A DNA stretch of 43,692 nt from Myxococcota bacterium (GTDB taxonomy: Bacteria > Myxococcota_A > UBA9160 > UBA4427), in the NCBI GenBank assembly GCA_028278345.1, contig JANQEL010000061.1, forward strand, positions 1-43,692, read 5' to 3'. The notes under the pieces are model-generated. The model ran no database searches. It was given only the letters and a program-made list of their open reading frames with translations, and was not told the DNA's origin. Below are positions 32,353 to 39,989 of this stretch, in pieces. The position numbers and the translations under genes are program-made. Within the stretch, counting starts at the first letter, position 1, and each line of letters starts with the position of its first letter.

Positions 32353-33177
32353 ATGAACCGACATTGCTCCGCACCGCAGCGACCCCCGCACCGCAGGGGC
32401 GGCCTCCGCACCGCGCTCCTCGCGCTCGCGGTCGGCGTCCTGGCGCTGGCGTGCGGCAAGGACGAGCCCCCCCTCTTCACCGACGTCCCCCCCGCCGAGG
32501 AACTCTACGAGAAGGGGCTGAAGATCCTGGAGGGCGAGCGGGTCTACATCTTCTTCCCGACGATCAAGTACGACGACGCGATCGAGACCTTCCAGACGAT
32601 CATCGACAACTACCCCTACCACGCGCTCGCGATCCAGGCCGAGCTGCAGATCGCCGACGCCTACTTCGAAGACGAACGCTACGACGAGGCCCTCTCGTAC
32701 TACCGCTCGTTCTCGGATCTGCATCCCCAGCACGAACGCGTTCCGTACACCGTGCTGCGTTCGGCGCTCTGCCACTACCGCCAAATCCGTTCGATCGACC
32801 GCGACCAGACCGCAACGCGCGAAGCGCAGGTGCACCTCGAACGCCTGATTCGCAACCACCCCTACGCCGAGGAAACCCGCGAAGGGGAGACGCTGTTGCG
32901 CGAACTTCGCACGAGGCTCTCGCGCAACATCATGCAGCTCGGCGACTTCTACCTGAAGCGCGACGAGTTCCAGGCGGCGGCCGAGCGCTATCGCACCGTG
33001 CTCAACGTCTATCCCGGCCTCGGCCTCGACGCCGAGGGGCTCTACAAGCTCGGCATCTGCTACGAAAACATGATGCGCAAGGACGAAGCACGCCGGCTGT
33101 TCCACGTGGTCGTCGCCAACTATCCGAACTCCGACGTGGCGCGTCTGGCCTCGGAACGCATCGCGGCATCGAACTGA
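32353..33177 (+). CDS. bamD: Outer membrane protein assembly factor BamD
   Basis: 274 aa. A basic N-terminus and hydrophobic stretch end in the lipobox VLALAC (Cys34), marking an outer-membrane lipoprotein. AEELYEKGLKIL is the start of the first TPR and is typical of BamD (YfiO); about five TPR-like helix pairs follow (YDDAIETFQTIIDNYPYHAL, YDEALSYYRSFSDLHPQHE, FQAAAERYRTVLNVYPGLG, ARRLFHVVVANYPNSD). It works with BamA to fold beta-barrel proteins. The family landmark H-P-x(10-13)-A-x-Y is represented by HPQHERVPYTVLRSALCHY. It is followed by a TPR gene and a cvpA-like gene on the same strand. Confidence 0.93.
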   Translation: MNRHCSAPQRPPHRRGGLRTALLALAVGVLALACGKDEPPLFTDVPPAEELYEKGLKILEGERVYIFFPTIKYDDAIETFQTIIDNYPYHALAIQAELQIADAYFEDERYDEALSYYRSFSDLHPQHERVPYTVLRSALCHYRQIRSIDRDQTATREAQVHLERLIRNHPYAEETREGETLLRELRTRLSRNIMQLGDFYLKRDEFQAAAERYRTVLNVYPGLGLDAEGLYKLGICYENMMRKDEARRLFHVVVANYPNSDVARLASERIAASN

Positions 33178-33236
33178 GCGCGGTTCGCGCTCGCGAGTGC
33201 TTGCATCCGCGCCCGCTAGAGACGAAGCTTCCCGGA

Positions 33237-34088
33237 ATGGGGGGTTCCGATTTCGAACGCCAGGTGACGCCGAGCTCGCCGGATGCCATCGCGACCGGCG
33301 AGGCGCCTGCGACCGGTCAAGCGCCCGCGACGGAGAAGACGCCGTTGGTCGTTCGCTCGGTGCGCATGACGGCGCGCGAGCGCGAGCTGCATGGCCACGG
33401 TCGTTCGCTCTTCGAGCGGGGCGAAGTCGAGCCGGCCCTCGAAGCATTGACGAGCCTGCTCGAAACGCGAAGCGACTTCGCCGACGTCCACTACATGGTC
33501 GGCGTGCTCTACGATCGCCGCGGCGACCTCGAGGCCGCGAGCAAGAGCCTGCGCCGCGCGATCCACCTCAACCCCTCGTATGCCGAGGCCCTGCTGGCCC
33601 TGGCGAGCGTGGTCGAACGCCAGGGCGACTTCGATCGCTCGCGCGAACTCGCCGAGCGCGCCGCAGCGCTCGCGAAGGCGCCGGGAGGAACCCTCGATTC
33701 GACCACCCGCGGCAAGCTCGCGAATCTCCAGGCCGCCGTGGGCGACGCCTATGCGGAAGCCGGTGAGCTGCGCGAGGCCGTCGAGGCCTACCGCAAGGCC
33801 CTCGAGCGCTGCCCGGACTTCCACGACATCCGCCACCGCCTGGGCATCGTGCTGCGCGAATTGGGGCTGCCCGATCAGGCGCTGCGCGAATTCAAGCGTG
33901 TGTTGCGCGGCAACCCCGGCTTGCTCGACGCCCATGTCCAACTCGGGCTCACCTACTACACCCTCGGGCGCGGTGACGACGCCGTCGAGCGCTGGCGCGC
34001 CGTGCTGAAGCACGATCCGTCGCGGGAAGACGCGCGAATGTATCTGCGGCTGGTCGAGTCGAAGCAGAGGGACGAGACCGAAACATGA
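33237..34088 (+). CDS. TPR-repeat protein
   Basis: 283 aa from ATG at 33237, 59 bp after bamD. The first 35 residues are low complexity with a repeated Ala-Thr-Gly-x-Ala-Pro unit (encoded by a degenerate 18-bp DNA repeat). After residue 45 there are about five TPR units: RSLFERGEVEPALEALTSLL, VLYDRRGDLEAASKSLRRAI, ALASVVERQGDFDRSREL, AYAEAGELREAVEAYRKALE and LTYYTLGRGDDAVERWRAVL. No signal peptide or enzyme domain is seen, so a cytoplasmic scaffold is expected. Partners unknown. It could support the envelope-assembly role suggested by bamD next to it. Confidence 0.88.
   Translation: MGGSDFERQVTPSSPDAIATGEAPATGQAPATEKTPLVVRSVRMTARERELHGHGRSLFERGEVEPALEALTSLLETRSDFADVHYMVGVLYDRRGDLEAASKSLRRAIHLNPSYAEALLALASVVERQGDFDRSRELAERAAALAKAPGGTLDSTTRGKLANLQAAVGDAYAEAGELREAVEAYRKALERCPDFHDIRHRLGIVLRELGLPDQALREFKRVLRGNPGLLDAHVQLGLTYYTLGRGDDAVERWRAVLKHDPSREDARMYLRLVESKQRDETET
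33291..33332. repeat. Degenerate 18-bp tandem repeat in the TPR gene's 5' end
   Basis: GCGACCGGCGAGGCGCCT (33291-33308) and GCGACCGGTCAAGCGCCC (33309-33326) are tandem copies with four differences, followed by a 6-bp partial third copy. They encode Ala-Thr-Gly-x-Ala-Pro twice. Confidence 0.7.
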
Positions 34089-34101
34089 GCGGAAGCGAAT
34101 C

Positions 34102-34635
34102 ATGAATAGCGACTCGATCACGTTGATCGACGGCATCGTGCTCGCCGTCATGCTGGTCGCCTTCGCGCGCGGGGCCTGGATCGGCATGATCCGCGAGAGC
34201 TTCTCGATCGCCGCGGTGGGGCTCAGCTGCATCGCGCTTCGCTACGGCAATCCGCCGGCTTCGCGTTTCCTCTCCGATCTCACCGGCGGTGAGATCGGCA
34301 CGGGCGCAGCACCCTTCATCACGGGCGCGGCGATCCTCTTCGTCACCGTCGCCCTGGTGGGCTACCTGGGCCGCTTCCTCAAGGAGGGTGCGCAGAACGC
34401 GGGCCTTGGCTGGGCAGATCGGCTCGGCGGCGGGGCGATCGGCTTTGCCGAGGGGGCATTGGTCTCGACCGTGATCGTGGTGGCCGCGACCTACCTGCTC
34501 GGCGAAGACCACGACACGATCAAGCGATCGCGCAGCGTCGAGGCCGTCGAAACACTGCAGGAGTACGTCGCGACGAACTACTCCGACGAACTCGAACAGC
34601 TGCCCGACGTGGCAGCGCCGCTGCGTCGGAAATAG
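34102..34635 (+). CDS. CvpA-family inner membrane protein
   Basis: 177 aa with four membrane helices. LIDGIVLAVMLVAFARGAWIG, followed by the loop with MIRESFSIAAVG, and the later LGWADRLGGGAIGFAEGALV with its Asp-x-x-x-Gly-Gly-x-x-Gly pattern are family landmarks of CvpA (PF02674). CvpA proteins affect envelope integrity, colicin V export and bile or vancomycin tolerance; the mechanism is unsettled. The last 45 residues are cytoplasmic or periplasmic and polar, ending PLRRK, and the stop lies within an 18-bp tandem repeat. It lies 13 bp after the TPR gene, third gene of the bamD operon. Convergent with ispG. Confidence 0.9.
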   Translation: MNSDSITLIDGIVLAVMLVAFARGAWIGMIRESFSIAAVGLSCIALRYGNPPASRFLSDLTGGEIGTGAAPFITGAAILFVTVALVGYLGRFLKEGAQNAGLGWADRLGGGAIGFAEGALVSTVIVVAATYLLGEDHDTIKRSRSVEAVETLQEYVATNYSDELEQLPDVAAPLRRK

Positions 34636-34674
34636 TCGCTGCGCCGGAAATAGTCGCTGCGTCCCGAGTAGCCG
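34621..34674. repeat. 18-bp tandem repeat across the cvpA-like stop codon
   Basis: CTGCGTCGGAAATAGTCG (34621-34638) and CTGCGCCGGAAATAGTCG (34639-34656) differ in one base; a third, diverged unit begins CTGCGTC at 34657. The stop codon TAG is in the first unit, and the second unit contains it again. Confidence 0.85.
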
Positions 34675-34684
34675 GGCGCGCGCT

Positions 34685-36736
34685 TCAGGCGGGGTCGACC
34701 CAGCGACCGGCGTCGCGGATGAGTTCGATCAGGCGGTCGGTCGCCTGGGCTTCGTCGACGCTGCGCACCACCACTTCCTTGCCGACGTAGAGGGTGATCT
34801 TGCCGGGGCCCGAGCCCACGTAGCCGAAGTCGGCGTCGGCCATCTCCCCCGGGCCGTTCACGATGCAGCCCATGATCGCGATCTTCACGCCCTTCAGGTG
34901 GTCGGTTCGCGCCTTGATGCGCGCGGTGACTTCCTCGAGATCGAAGAGGGTGCGCCCGCACGAGGGACAGGAAATGAACTCGGTGCGCGTCGTGCGAAGC
35001 CTCGCGCCCTGGAGCACGCGATAGGCGAGATCGATGGCGCGATCGGCGGGGGCGATGCCCGAGAGCGAAACGAGGTCGCCCACGCCATCGCAAAGCGGCG
35101 CACCGAGATCGATGGCGGCCGCCAGGGTCTGCGCGTCGCCGTCGTGGCTCGGGTCGGCGGTGTGTCGCAGGACGATGGGAACGTGCTCGGCGCCCTTCTC
35201 GCGCAACCGCGAGGAGAGAATCCGCGCGGCGTGGTTCGCGCGGTCGCTCTCGCAGGAAAGCAGGGCGTCGCGACCGCCCGATGCCGCCAGCACGCGATCG
35301 ACGAGCGGCGCCAGCTCGCCGAACGGTGCTCGCAGCGACCACTCGATCGGCGCACCGGTCTGCGCGATGAGTTCGCCCGCACGCGCGAGTGCCTCGTCCG
35401 CGTCTTCGGGGTGCGCCGGCACGACCCAGCGACCGAGACGGTCACTCGCGAGCAGTGCCTCGATGGGCGAACTCGGCAGCCGGGGAAGCACCGCCGCCAC
35501 CGGCGACATCAAGCCCGAAGCCTCGAGGGAAGAGAGAAACGTCGCGACGTCATCGCGCTCGGGATCGAGGGCGAAGCGAAGGGATTCACACGCGAGATCC
35601 GCGGATTTCGCCAGCTCCTTCGCGCGGTCTTCTGCGAAGGCGGCGACCCCGCTCGGCTCGACCCGCCCGAAGTCCAGTTCGACGCGAACCGGTTCGTCCC
35701 CACCGATCGATAGCCCGACGCGCTCTATCTTCTTCGTACTACGCCGCACGTGGTCGTAGGGATCCGGGGTGAAGTGCGGATCGAGATCGATGCGACCCCG
35801 CCCCTCGTCTTCGCGCCAACACGTCATCGCGCGATCGGCCAGCGCCTCCGCGACGGGCACTTCGCGCACCGGATGCTCGGTGAGCGAGACACGGATCGTG
35901 TCGCCGAGCCCGTCTTCGAGCAGCGCGCCGATGCCGATCGCGCTCTTGATGCGGCCGTCCTCGGCATCCCCTGCCTCGGTGATGCCGACGTGGAAGGGAT
36001 AGGTGCCCCCCGGTGGCGTCGTGCGCGCGTCGAGGCGCTGGGCGAGCAGGCGATAGGCCTGGATCGCCACCTGGGTGTTCGACGCCTTCATGCTGAAGAC
36101 GACGTCGTAGTAGTTCTCGGCCTCGCAGACGTCGAGGAACTCGAGGGCGCTTTCGACCATGCCCAGGGGCGTGTCGCCGAAGCGATTCATGATGCGATCG
36201 GAGAGCGAGCCGTGGTTCGTGCCGATGCGCATGGCGACGCCGCGTTCCTTGCAGCGCAGGACCAGGGGGCGGAAGCGCTCGGCTACGCGTTCGATCTCCT
36301 CGGCGTACTCGGCGTCGCTGAACTCGAAGACCTCGAACTTCTTCTTGTCGACGTAGTTGCCCGGGTTGATCCGCACCTTCTCGACGTGTTCGGCGGCGAG
36401 CATCGCGGCGTTCGGGGTGAAGTGGATGTCGGCGACGAGCGGCACGCCCACCTTGCGCTTCGCGAGTTCGGCGCGGATCTCCGGCAGGATCTCCGCGTCG
36501 CGAATCGACGGAACGGTCAAGCGCACGATCTCGCAGCCCGCATCGGCGAGCTGCTCGATCTGGTCGACGGTTCCGCGCACGTCGCGCGTATCGGTATTGG
36601 TCATCGACTGGATGCGCAGGGGGTTCGCGCCGCCGATACCGACATCGCCCACACGCACTTCACGGGTCGCGCGACGTCGACCCGTGAAGACGTCGTCGAC
36701 GTAACGCGCATCGATCGTGGGTTCGCGCGGAGCCAC
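34685..36736 (-). CDS. ispG: 4-hydroxy-3-methylbut-2-enyl diphosphate synthase, long form
   Basis: 683 aa, against about 360-410 for the short form; this is the three-domain type known in plants, Chlamydia and Bacteroidetes. N-terminal TIM barrel about residues 20-280 (PLRIQSMTNTDTRDVRGTVD, VPLVADIHFTPNAAMLAAEH, KVRINPGNYVDKKKFEV, AMRIGTNHGSLSDRI); an inserted domain about 300-575; then the iron-sulfur domain with FISCPSCGRTLFDLEEV and AIMGCIVNGPGEMADADFG, whose three Cys hold the [4Fe-4S] cluster. It makes HMBDP in the MEP pathway together with IspE encoded nearby. GTG start at 36736 (VAPREPTIDARY), 4 bp past the alaS stop, is preferred because the upstream frame is alaS antisense-like, Arg/Ser-rich text. 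Confidence 0.95.
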   Translation of the reverse strand: MAPREPTIDARYVDDVFTGRRRATREVRVGDVGIGGANPLRIQSMTNTDTRDVRGTVDQIEQLADAGCEIVRLTVPSIRDAEILPEIRAELAKRKVGVPLVADIHFTPNAAMLAAEHVEKVRINPGNYVDKKKFEVFEFSDAEYAEEIERVAERFRPLVLRCKERGVAMRIGTNHGSLSDRIMNRFGDTPLGMVESALEFLDVCEAENYYDVVFSMKASNTQVAIQAYRLLAQRLDARTTPPGGTYPFHVGITEAGDAEDGRIKSAIGIGALLEDGLGDTIRVSLTEHPVREVPVAEALADRAMTCWREDEGRGRIDLDPHFTPDPYDHVRRSTKKIERVGLSIGGDEPVRVELDFGRVEPSGVAAFAEDRAKELAKSADLACESLRFALDPERDDVATFLSSLEASGLMSPVAAVLPRLPSSPIEALLASDRLGRWVVPAHPEDADEALARAGELIAQTGAPIEWSLRAPFGELAPLVDRVLAASGGRDALLSCESDRANHAARILSSRLREKGAEHVPIVLRHTADPSHDGDAQTLAAAIDLGAPLCDGVGDLVSLSGIAPADRAIDLAYRVLQGARLRTTRTEFISCPSCGRTLFDLEEVTARIKARTDHLKGVKIAIMGCIVNGPGEMADADFGYVGSGPGKITLYVGKEVVVRSVDEAQATDRLIELIRDAGRWVDPA

Positions 36737-36740
36737 GGGC

Positions 36741-39380
36741 CTAGCTGGCGCCGACGAGGTCGTAGAACTTCGCGATCGCCTCGTCGATCTTCGAAGCGTC
36801 CTTGCCACCCGCCTGCGCGAAATCCGGGCGTCCACCACCGCCACCGCCGACCACGCCCGCGACTTCGCGGATCAGGTCGCCGGCCTTGTGGTTCTCGATC
36901 TGGTCCTTGGTGGCCCCGATCGCCACGAGCACCTTGCCCTTGCTCTCGGTGAGCAGGCACACGACGCCACTACCGAGCTTGTTGCGCAAGTCGTCGATCA
37001 GCGTCCGCATCGCCTTGGCATCACTGCCCTCGACGCGCGCCGCCAGCGCCTTGCCCCCGGCGATCTCCTTCGCACCGGCGACGAGATCTCCCGCGACATC
37101 GCCCTGCTTCTTGCTCGCCATGTTGTCGAGCTCGCGGCGGGCCGCCTTGTTCTGATCGAGCAGCTTCGCGACGCGGTCGGGCACTTCGCCGGGCGCCACC
37201 TTGAGCATGCTCGCGAGCTCGCGCAGCGCGCGCTCCTGGTCGCGCAGGTAGTGCAGCGCCGCCATGCCCGAGAGTGCCTCGATGCGGCGCACGCCGGCCG
37301 AGATCCCCGACTCGCTCACCACCTTGAGCAGGCCGATCTCGCCGGTCGCACTCGCGTGGGTGCCGCCGCAGAGCTCGGTCGAACAATCGCCGAACGAGAC
37401 CACGCGCACCTCGTCGCCGTACTTCTCTTCGAAGAGCGCCACGGCGCCCTGCTTCACCGCCTCGTCGTAGGAGAGGAGGCGCGTCTCGCCACTGTGGTTC
37501 TCCTCGATCCAGCGGTTCGCGATGTCTTCGATGCGTTCGATCTCTTCGGGAGTGACCGCCTGATCGTGGGTGAAGTCGAAGCGCAGGCGCGCGCCCTCGA
37601 CCAGCGAGCCCTTCTGCATCGCCGCGGGGCCAAGCACCTGCCGCAGCGCCGCGTGAAGCAGATGCGTCGCCGAGTGGTTGCGCACGATCGCCTGGCGGTT
37701 CTCTGCGTCGACGGCGAGCTGCGCGACTTCGCCCTGGCGGATCGTGCCGCTCGCGACCTTGCCCTTGTGGACGATCAAGCCTTCGAGGGGCTTCTGTGTG
37801 TCGTGCACCTCGACTTCGCCTTCCGGGAAGACGATGGCCCCGCGGTCGCCGACCTGGCCGCCGCTCTCCGCGTAGAAGGGCGTCTCCGCGAAGACGAGTT
37901 CGACTTCGTCGCCCTGCCCCGCTTCTTCGACGGGTTCACCCCCGCGCAGCAGCGCGGAAAGACCCGACTCGCCGTTCAGCCCCGTGTAGCCGGTGAACTC
38001 GCACGTCAGTTCGGAGACGATGCGTCCGTAGACCTCGGCGACCGTCGCGTCGCCGGTGCCCTTCCACGCCGCCCGTGCACGCGCGCGCTGCGCCTCCATC
38101 TCGCGATCGAAGCCCGCCTGATCGACGTCCATCTCGCGACTCACCAGGATGTCGGCGGTGAGGTCGACGGGAAAGCCGTAGGTGTCGTAGAGCTGGAAGA
38201 GGGTCTCGCCCGGAAGCGTGGTCACCCCCTTCGCCTCGAGGTTCGAGATCTCGTCTTCGAGGAGCTTCAAGCCCTTCGAAAGGGTCTCGAGGAAACGCTC
38301 CTCCTCGCGGTGGATGCGCGAGGTGATGAACTCGCGACGCTCGACGAGGTCGGGATAGGCGTCGCACATCTCGTCGATCACCTTGTCCGCCACCCCGTGG
38401 ATGAAGGGCTGCTCGGTGCCGAGCAGCACGCCGTGACGCGACGCGCGTCGCAGGATGCGGCGCAGCACGTAGCCGCGGCCTTCGTTCGAGGGCAGCACAC
38501 CATCGCCGATCAGGAAGGTGAGTGCGCGCGCGTGGTCGGCGACCACGCGCAGGGAGACGTCCTTCTCGCCGTCGCTGCCGGGAGTGGTGTTGGTGAGTTC
38601 GCCACCCCGTTCGATCAGCGGCACGAAGAGATCGGTGTCGTAGTTCGTGTCGACGCCCTGGAGCACCTGCGCCCAGCGTTCGAGCCCGCCGCCCGTATCG
38701 ACGCTCGGTTTCGGGAGCGGCTCCTGGCGGCCATCCGCCGAGCGGTTGAACTGCATGAAGACGAGGTTCCAGATCTCGAGCCAGCGTCCGCAATCGCACG
38801 AGGGGTCGCAGACCGCCGAGGTGCAGCCGCCGGTCTCACCGAAATCGATGTGGATCTCGGTGCAGGGGCCGCACGGCCCGGTCTCACCCATCGACCAGAA
38901 GTTCTCGTCCTCGCCGAGGCGGTAGACCTTGCTCTCGGGCACGCCGACGCCGTCGCGCCAGAGATCGTGGGCTTCGTCGTCGTCGGTGAAGACCGAAACC
39001 GCGAGGCGCTCGGGGCCGAGCTTCAGCTCTTCGGTCAAGAGTTCCCACGCGAAGTCGATCGCCTCGCGCTTGAAGTAGTCGCCGAAGGAGAAGTTGCCGA
39101 GCATCTCGAAGAAGGTGTGGTGGCGCGGCGTGCGACCGACATTCTCGAGATCGTTGTGCTTGCCCGAAACCCGCATGCACTTCTGCGACGTGGTCGCACG
39201 GTTGTAGCTGCGCGTCTCTTCGCCGAGGAAGAGCCGCTTGAAGGGCACCATCCCCGCGTTCGTGAACATGAGCGTCGGGTCGTCCTGGGGCACCAGGGAC
39301 GCACTCGCCTGGCGCGAGTGCCCGTTGCGCTCGAAGTAGGCGAGGAAGAGCTCGCGGATGTCTTTGGACGAGGGTCCCAT
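36741..39380 (-). CDS. alaS: Alanyl-tRNA synthetase
   Basis: 879 aa, the normal length. Start at ATG 39380 (MGPSSKDIRELFLAYFERN); the frame runs far upstream but without similarity. Class II catalytic core: HSRQASASLVPQDDPTLMFT (motif 1/2 region), TPRHHTFFEMLGNFSFGDYF and DTGGGLERWAQVLQG (motif 3). A cysteine cluster CTSAVCDPSCDCGRW lies about residue 190 and is a lineage-typical zinc-like insert. Editing domain NHSATHLLHAALR and TELCGGTHASATGEIG for Ser-tRNA(Ala) clearance, followed by the oligomerising coiled coil and the C-Ala domain with GGGGGGRPDFAQAGG. 4 bp before ispG; the two are likely cotranscribed. Confidence 0.98.
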   Translation of the reverse strand: MGPSSKDIRELFLAYFERNGHSRQASASLVPQDDPTLMFTNAGMVPFKRLFLGEETRSYNRATTSQKCMRVSGKHNDLENVGRTPRHHTFFEMLGNFSFGDYFKREAIDFAWELLTEELKLGPERLAVSVFTDDDEAHDLWRDGVGVPESKVYRLGEDENFWSMGETGPCGPCTEIHIDFGETGGCTSAVCDPSCDCGRWLEIWNLVFMQFNRSADGRQEPLPKPSVDTGGGLERWAQVLQGVDTNYDTDLFVPLIERGGELTNTTPGSDGEKDVSLRVVADHARALTFLIGDGVLPSNEGRGYVLRRILRRASRHGVLLGTEQPFIHGVADKVIDEMCDAYPDLVERREFITSRIHREEERFLETLSKGLKLLEDEISNLEAKGVTTLPGETLFQLYDTYGFPVDLTADILVSREMDVDQAGFDREMEAQRARARAAWKGTGDATVAEVYGRIVSELTCEFTGYTGLNGESGLSALLRGGEPVEEAGQGDEVELVFAETPFYAESGGQVGDRGAIVFPEGEVEVHDTQKPLEGLIVHKGKVASGTIRQGEVAQLAVDAENRQAIVRNHSATHLLHAALRQVLGPAAMQKGSLVEGARLRFDFTHDQAVTPEEIERIEDIANRWIEENHSGETRLLSYDEAVKQGAVALFEEKYGDEVRVVSFGDCSTELCGGTHASATGEIGLLKVVSESGISAGVRRIEALSGMAALHYLRDQERALRELASMLKVAPGEVPDRVAKLLDQNKAARRELDNMASKKQGDVAGDLVAGAKEIAGGKALAARVEGSDAKAMRTLIDDLRNKLGSGVVCLLTESKGKVLVAIGATKDQIENHKAGDLIREVAGVVGGGGGGRPDFAQAGGKDASKIDEAIAKFYDLVGAS

Positions 39381-39480
39381 CTTTGGCCTGTACTCGGTGC
39401 CGGGCGCTCGTTCGCCGGCGCGGGAAGTGTTCCAGGGGGTTCCTTCGGGCCCATCGGGTTCCGAAAGCGGGCGCAGAATA

Positions 39481-39520
39481 GCGAAAACGCCGTAATCGAC
39501 CGGTCGGGCTACGTTTTCGC
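39481..39520. promoter_or_regulatory. Nested palindrome between alaS and the small anchored protein gene
   Basis: GCGAAAACG (39481-39489) and CGTTTTCGC (39512-39520) form a perfect 9-bp inverted repeat enclosing a 10-bp palindrome CGACCGGTCG (39497-39506). The right arm ends 1 bp before the ATG at 39522. On the minus strand a TATTCT -10-like box for alaS lies just beyond (39479-39474). Symmetry and position fit a shared operator or an mRNA hairpin at the 39522 gene start. Inferred. Confidence 0.4.
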
Positions 39521-39521
39521 G

Positions 39522-39971
39522 ATGGATCCCGATTCGACGACCGAACCGCGCGCGTCGTGGGCAACTCCCTCGGCGCTGCTCGCGGTCGTCGTGATCGTCG
39601 CGCTGGGGGCGTGGACCGGCGGCCGATGGTTCGGCGCCGTCGAACCCACGATCTCCCTCGACACCCCGATTGCCATGCCGGCGGATGGACGGCTCGAGCT
39701 GCGCGATCGCAATCTCCCGCGCACCGGCATCCTGACCATCGCCATTCCATTGCCGAGGGAGGCGCTCGGCACGGGTCCGCTGTGGGCGCGGATCGCCGGA
39801 CTCGACGGTCGGGCCCTCGAAAGCGAGGGGCGGCACGCGACCGGGGCGGAGCCGGGAGTCGAGATCGAAATCGACCTCCACTGGCTGCGACCGGGCGACT
39901 ACCTGATCGAAATCAGAACCGCGGAGCAGAGCGCGATCCCGCTCCGCCGCTTCGTGCTCGCGATCGAATGA
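39522..39971 (+). CDS. Small membrane-anchored protein with Ig-like extracytoplasmic domain
   Basis: 149 aa from the ATG at 39522. One N-terminal membrane helix (SALLAVVVIVALGAWTGGRW, residues 17-36) is followed by about 110 residues of beta-rich sequence (PTISLDTPIAMPADGRLELR, ILTIAIPLPREAL, VEIEIDLHWLRPGDYLIEIR) resembling a small beta-sandwich stress-sensor or anti-sigma-factor periplasmic domain without the cytoplasmic zinc-binding helix. No family assigned. No ribosome binding site is seen, and the start abuts an inverted repeat, so leaderless translation is possible. Divergent from alaS (141 bp), convergent with the big beta-propeller gene (18 bp). Confidence 0.65.
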   Translation: MDPDSTTEPRASWATPSALLAVVVIVALGAWTGGRWFGAVEPTISLDTPIAMPADGRLELRDRNLPRTGILTIAIPLPREALGTGPLWARIAGLDGRALESEGRHATGAEPGVEIEIDLHWLRPGDYLIEIRTAEQSAIPLRRFVLAIE

Positions 39972-39989
39972 TCCTCGAGTGTCGCGGGG

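Noticed and set aside
22880-39505. The word GACCGGTC is at the centre of both nested palindromes (22880-22887 and 39498-39505), suggesting a common regulator.
   Set aside because: The same 8-mer also occurs inside coding sequence at 24164-24171 and 33311-33318, and one or two chance copies are expected at this GC content; the outer arms of the two sites differ.
39381-39881. N-terminal extension of alaS by 167 residues.
   Set aside because: AlaRS homology begins at MGPSSKDIRELF; the extension is antisense to the gene at 39522 and has no similarity.
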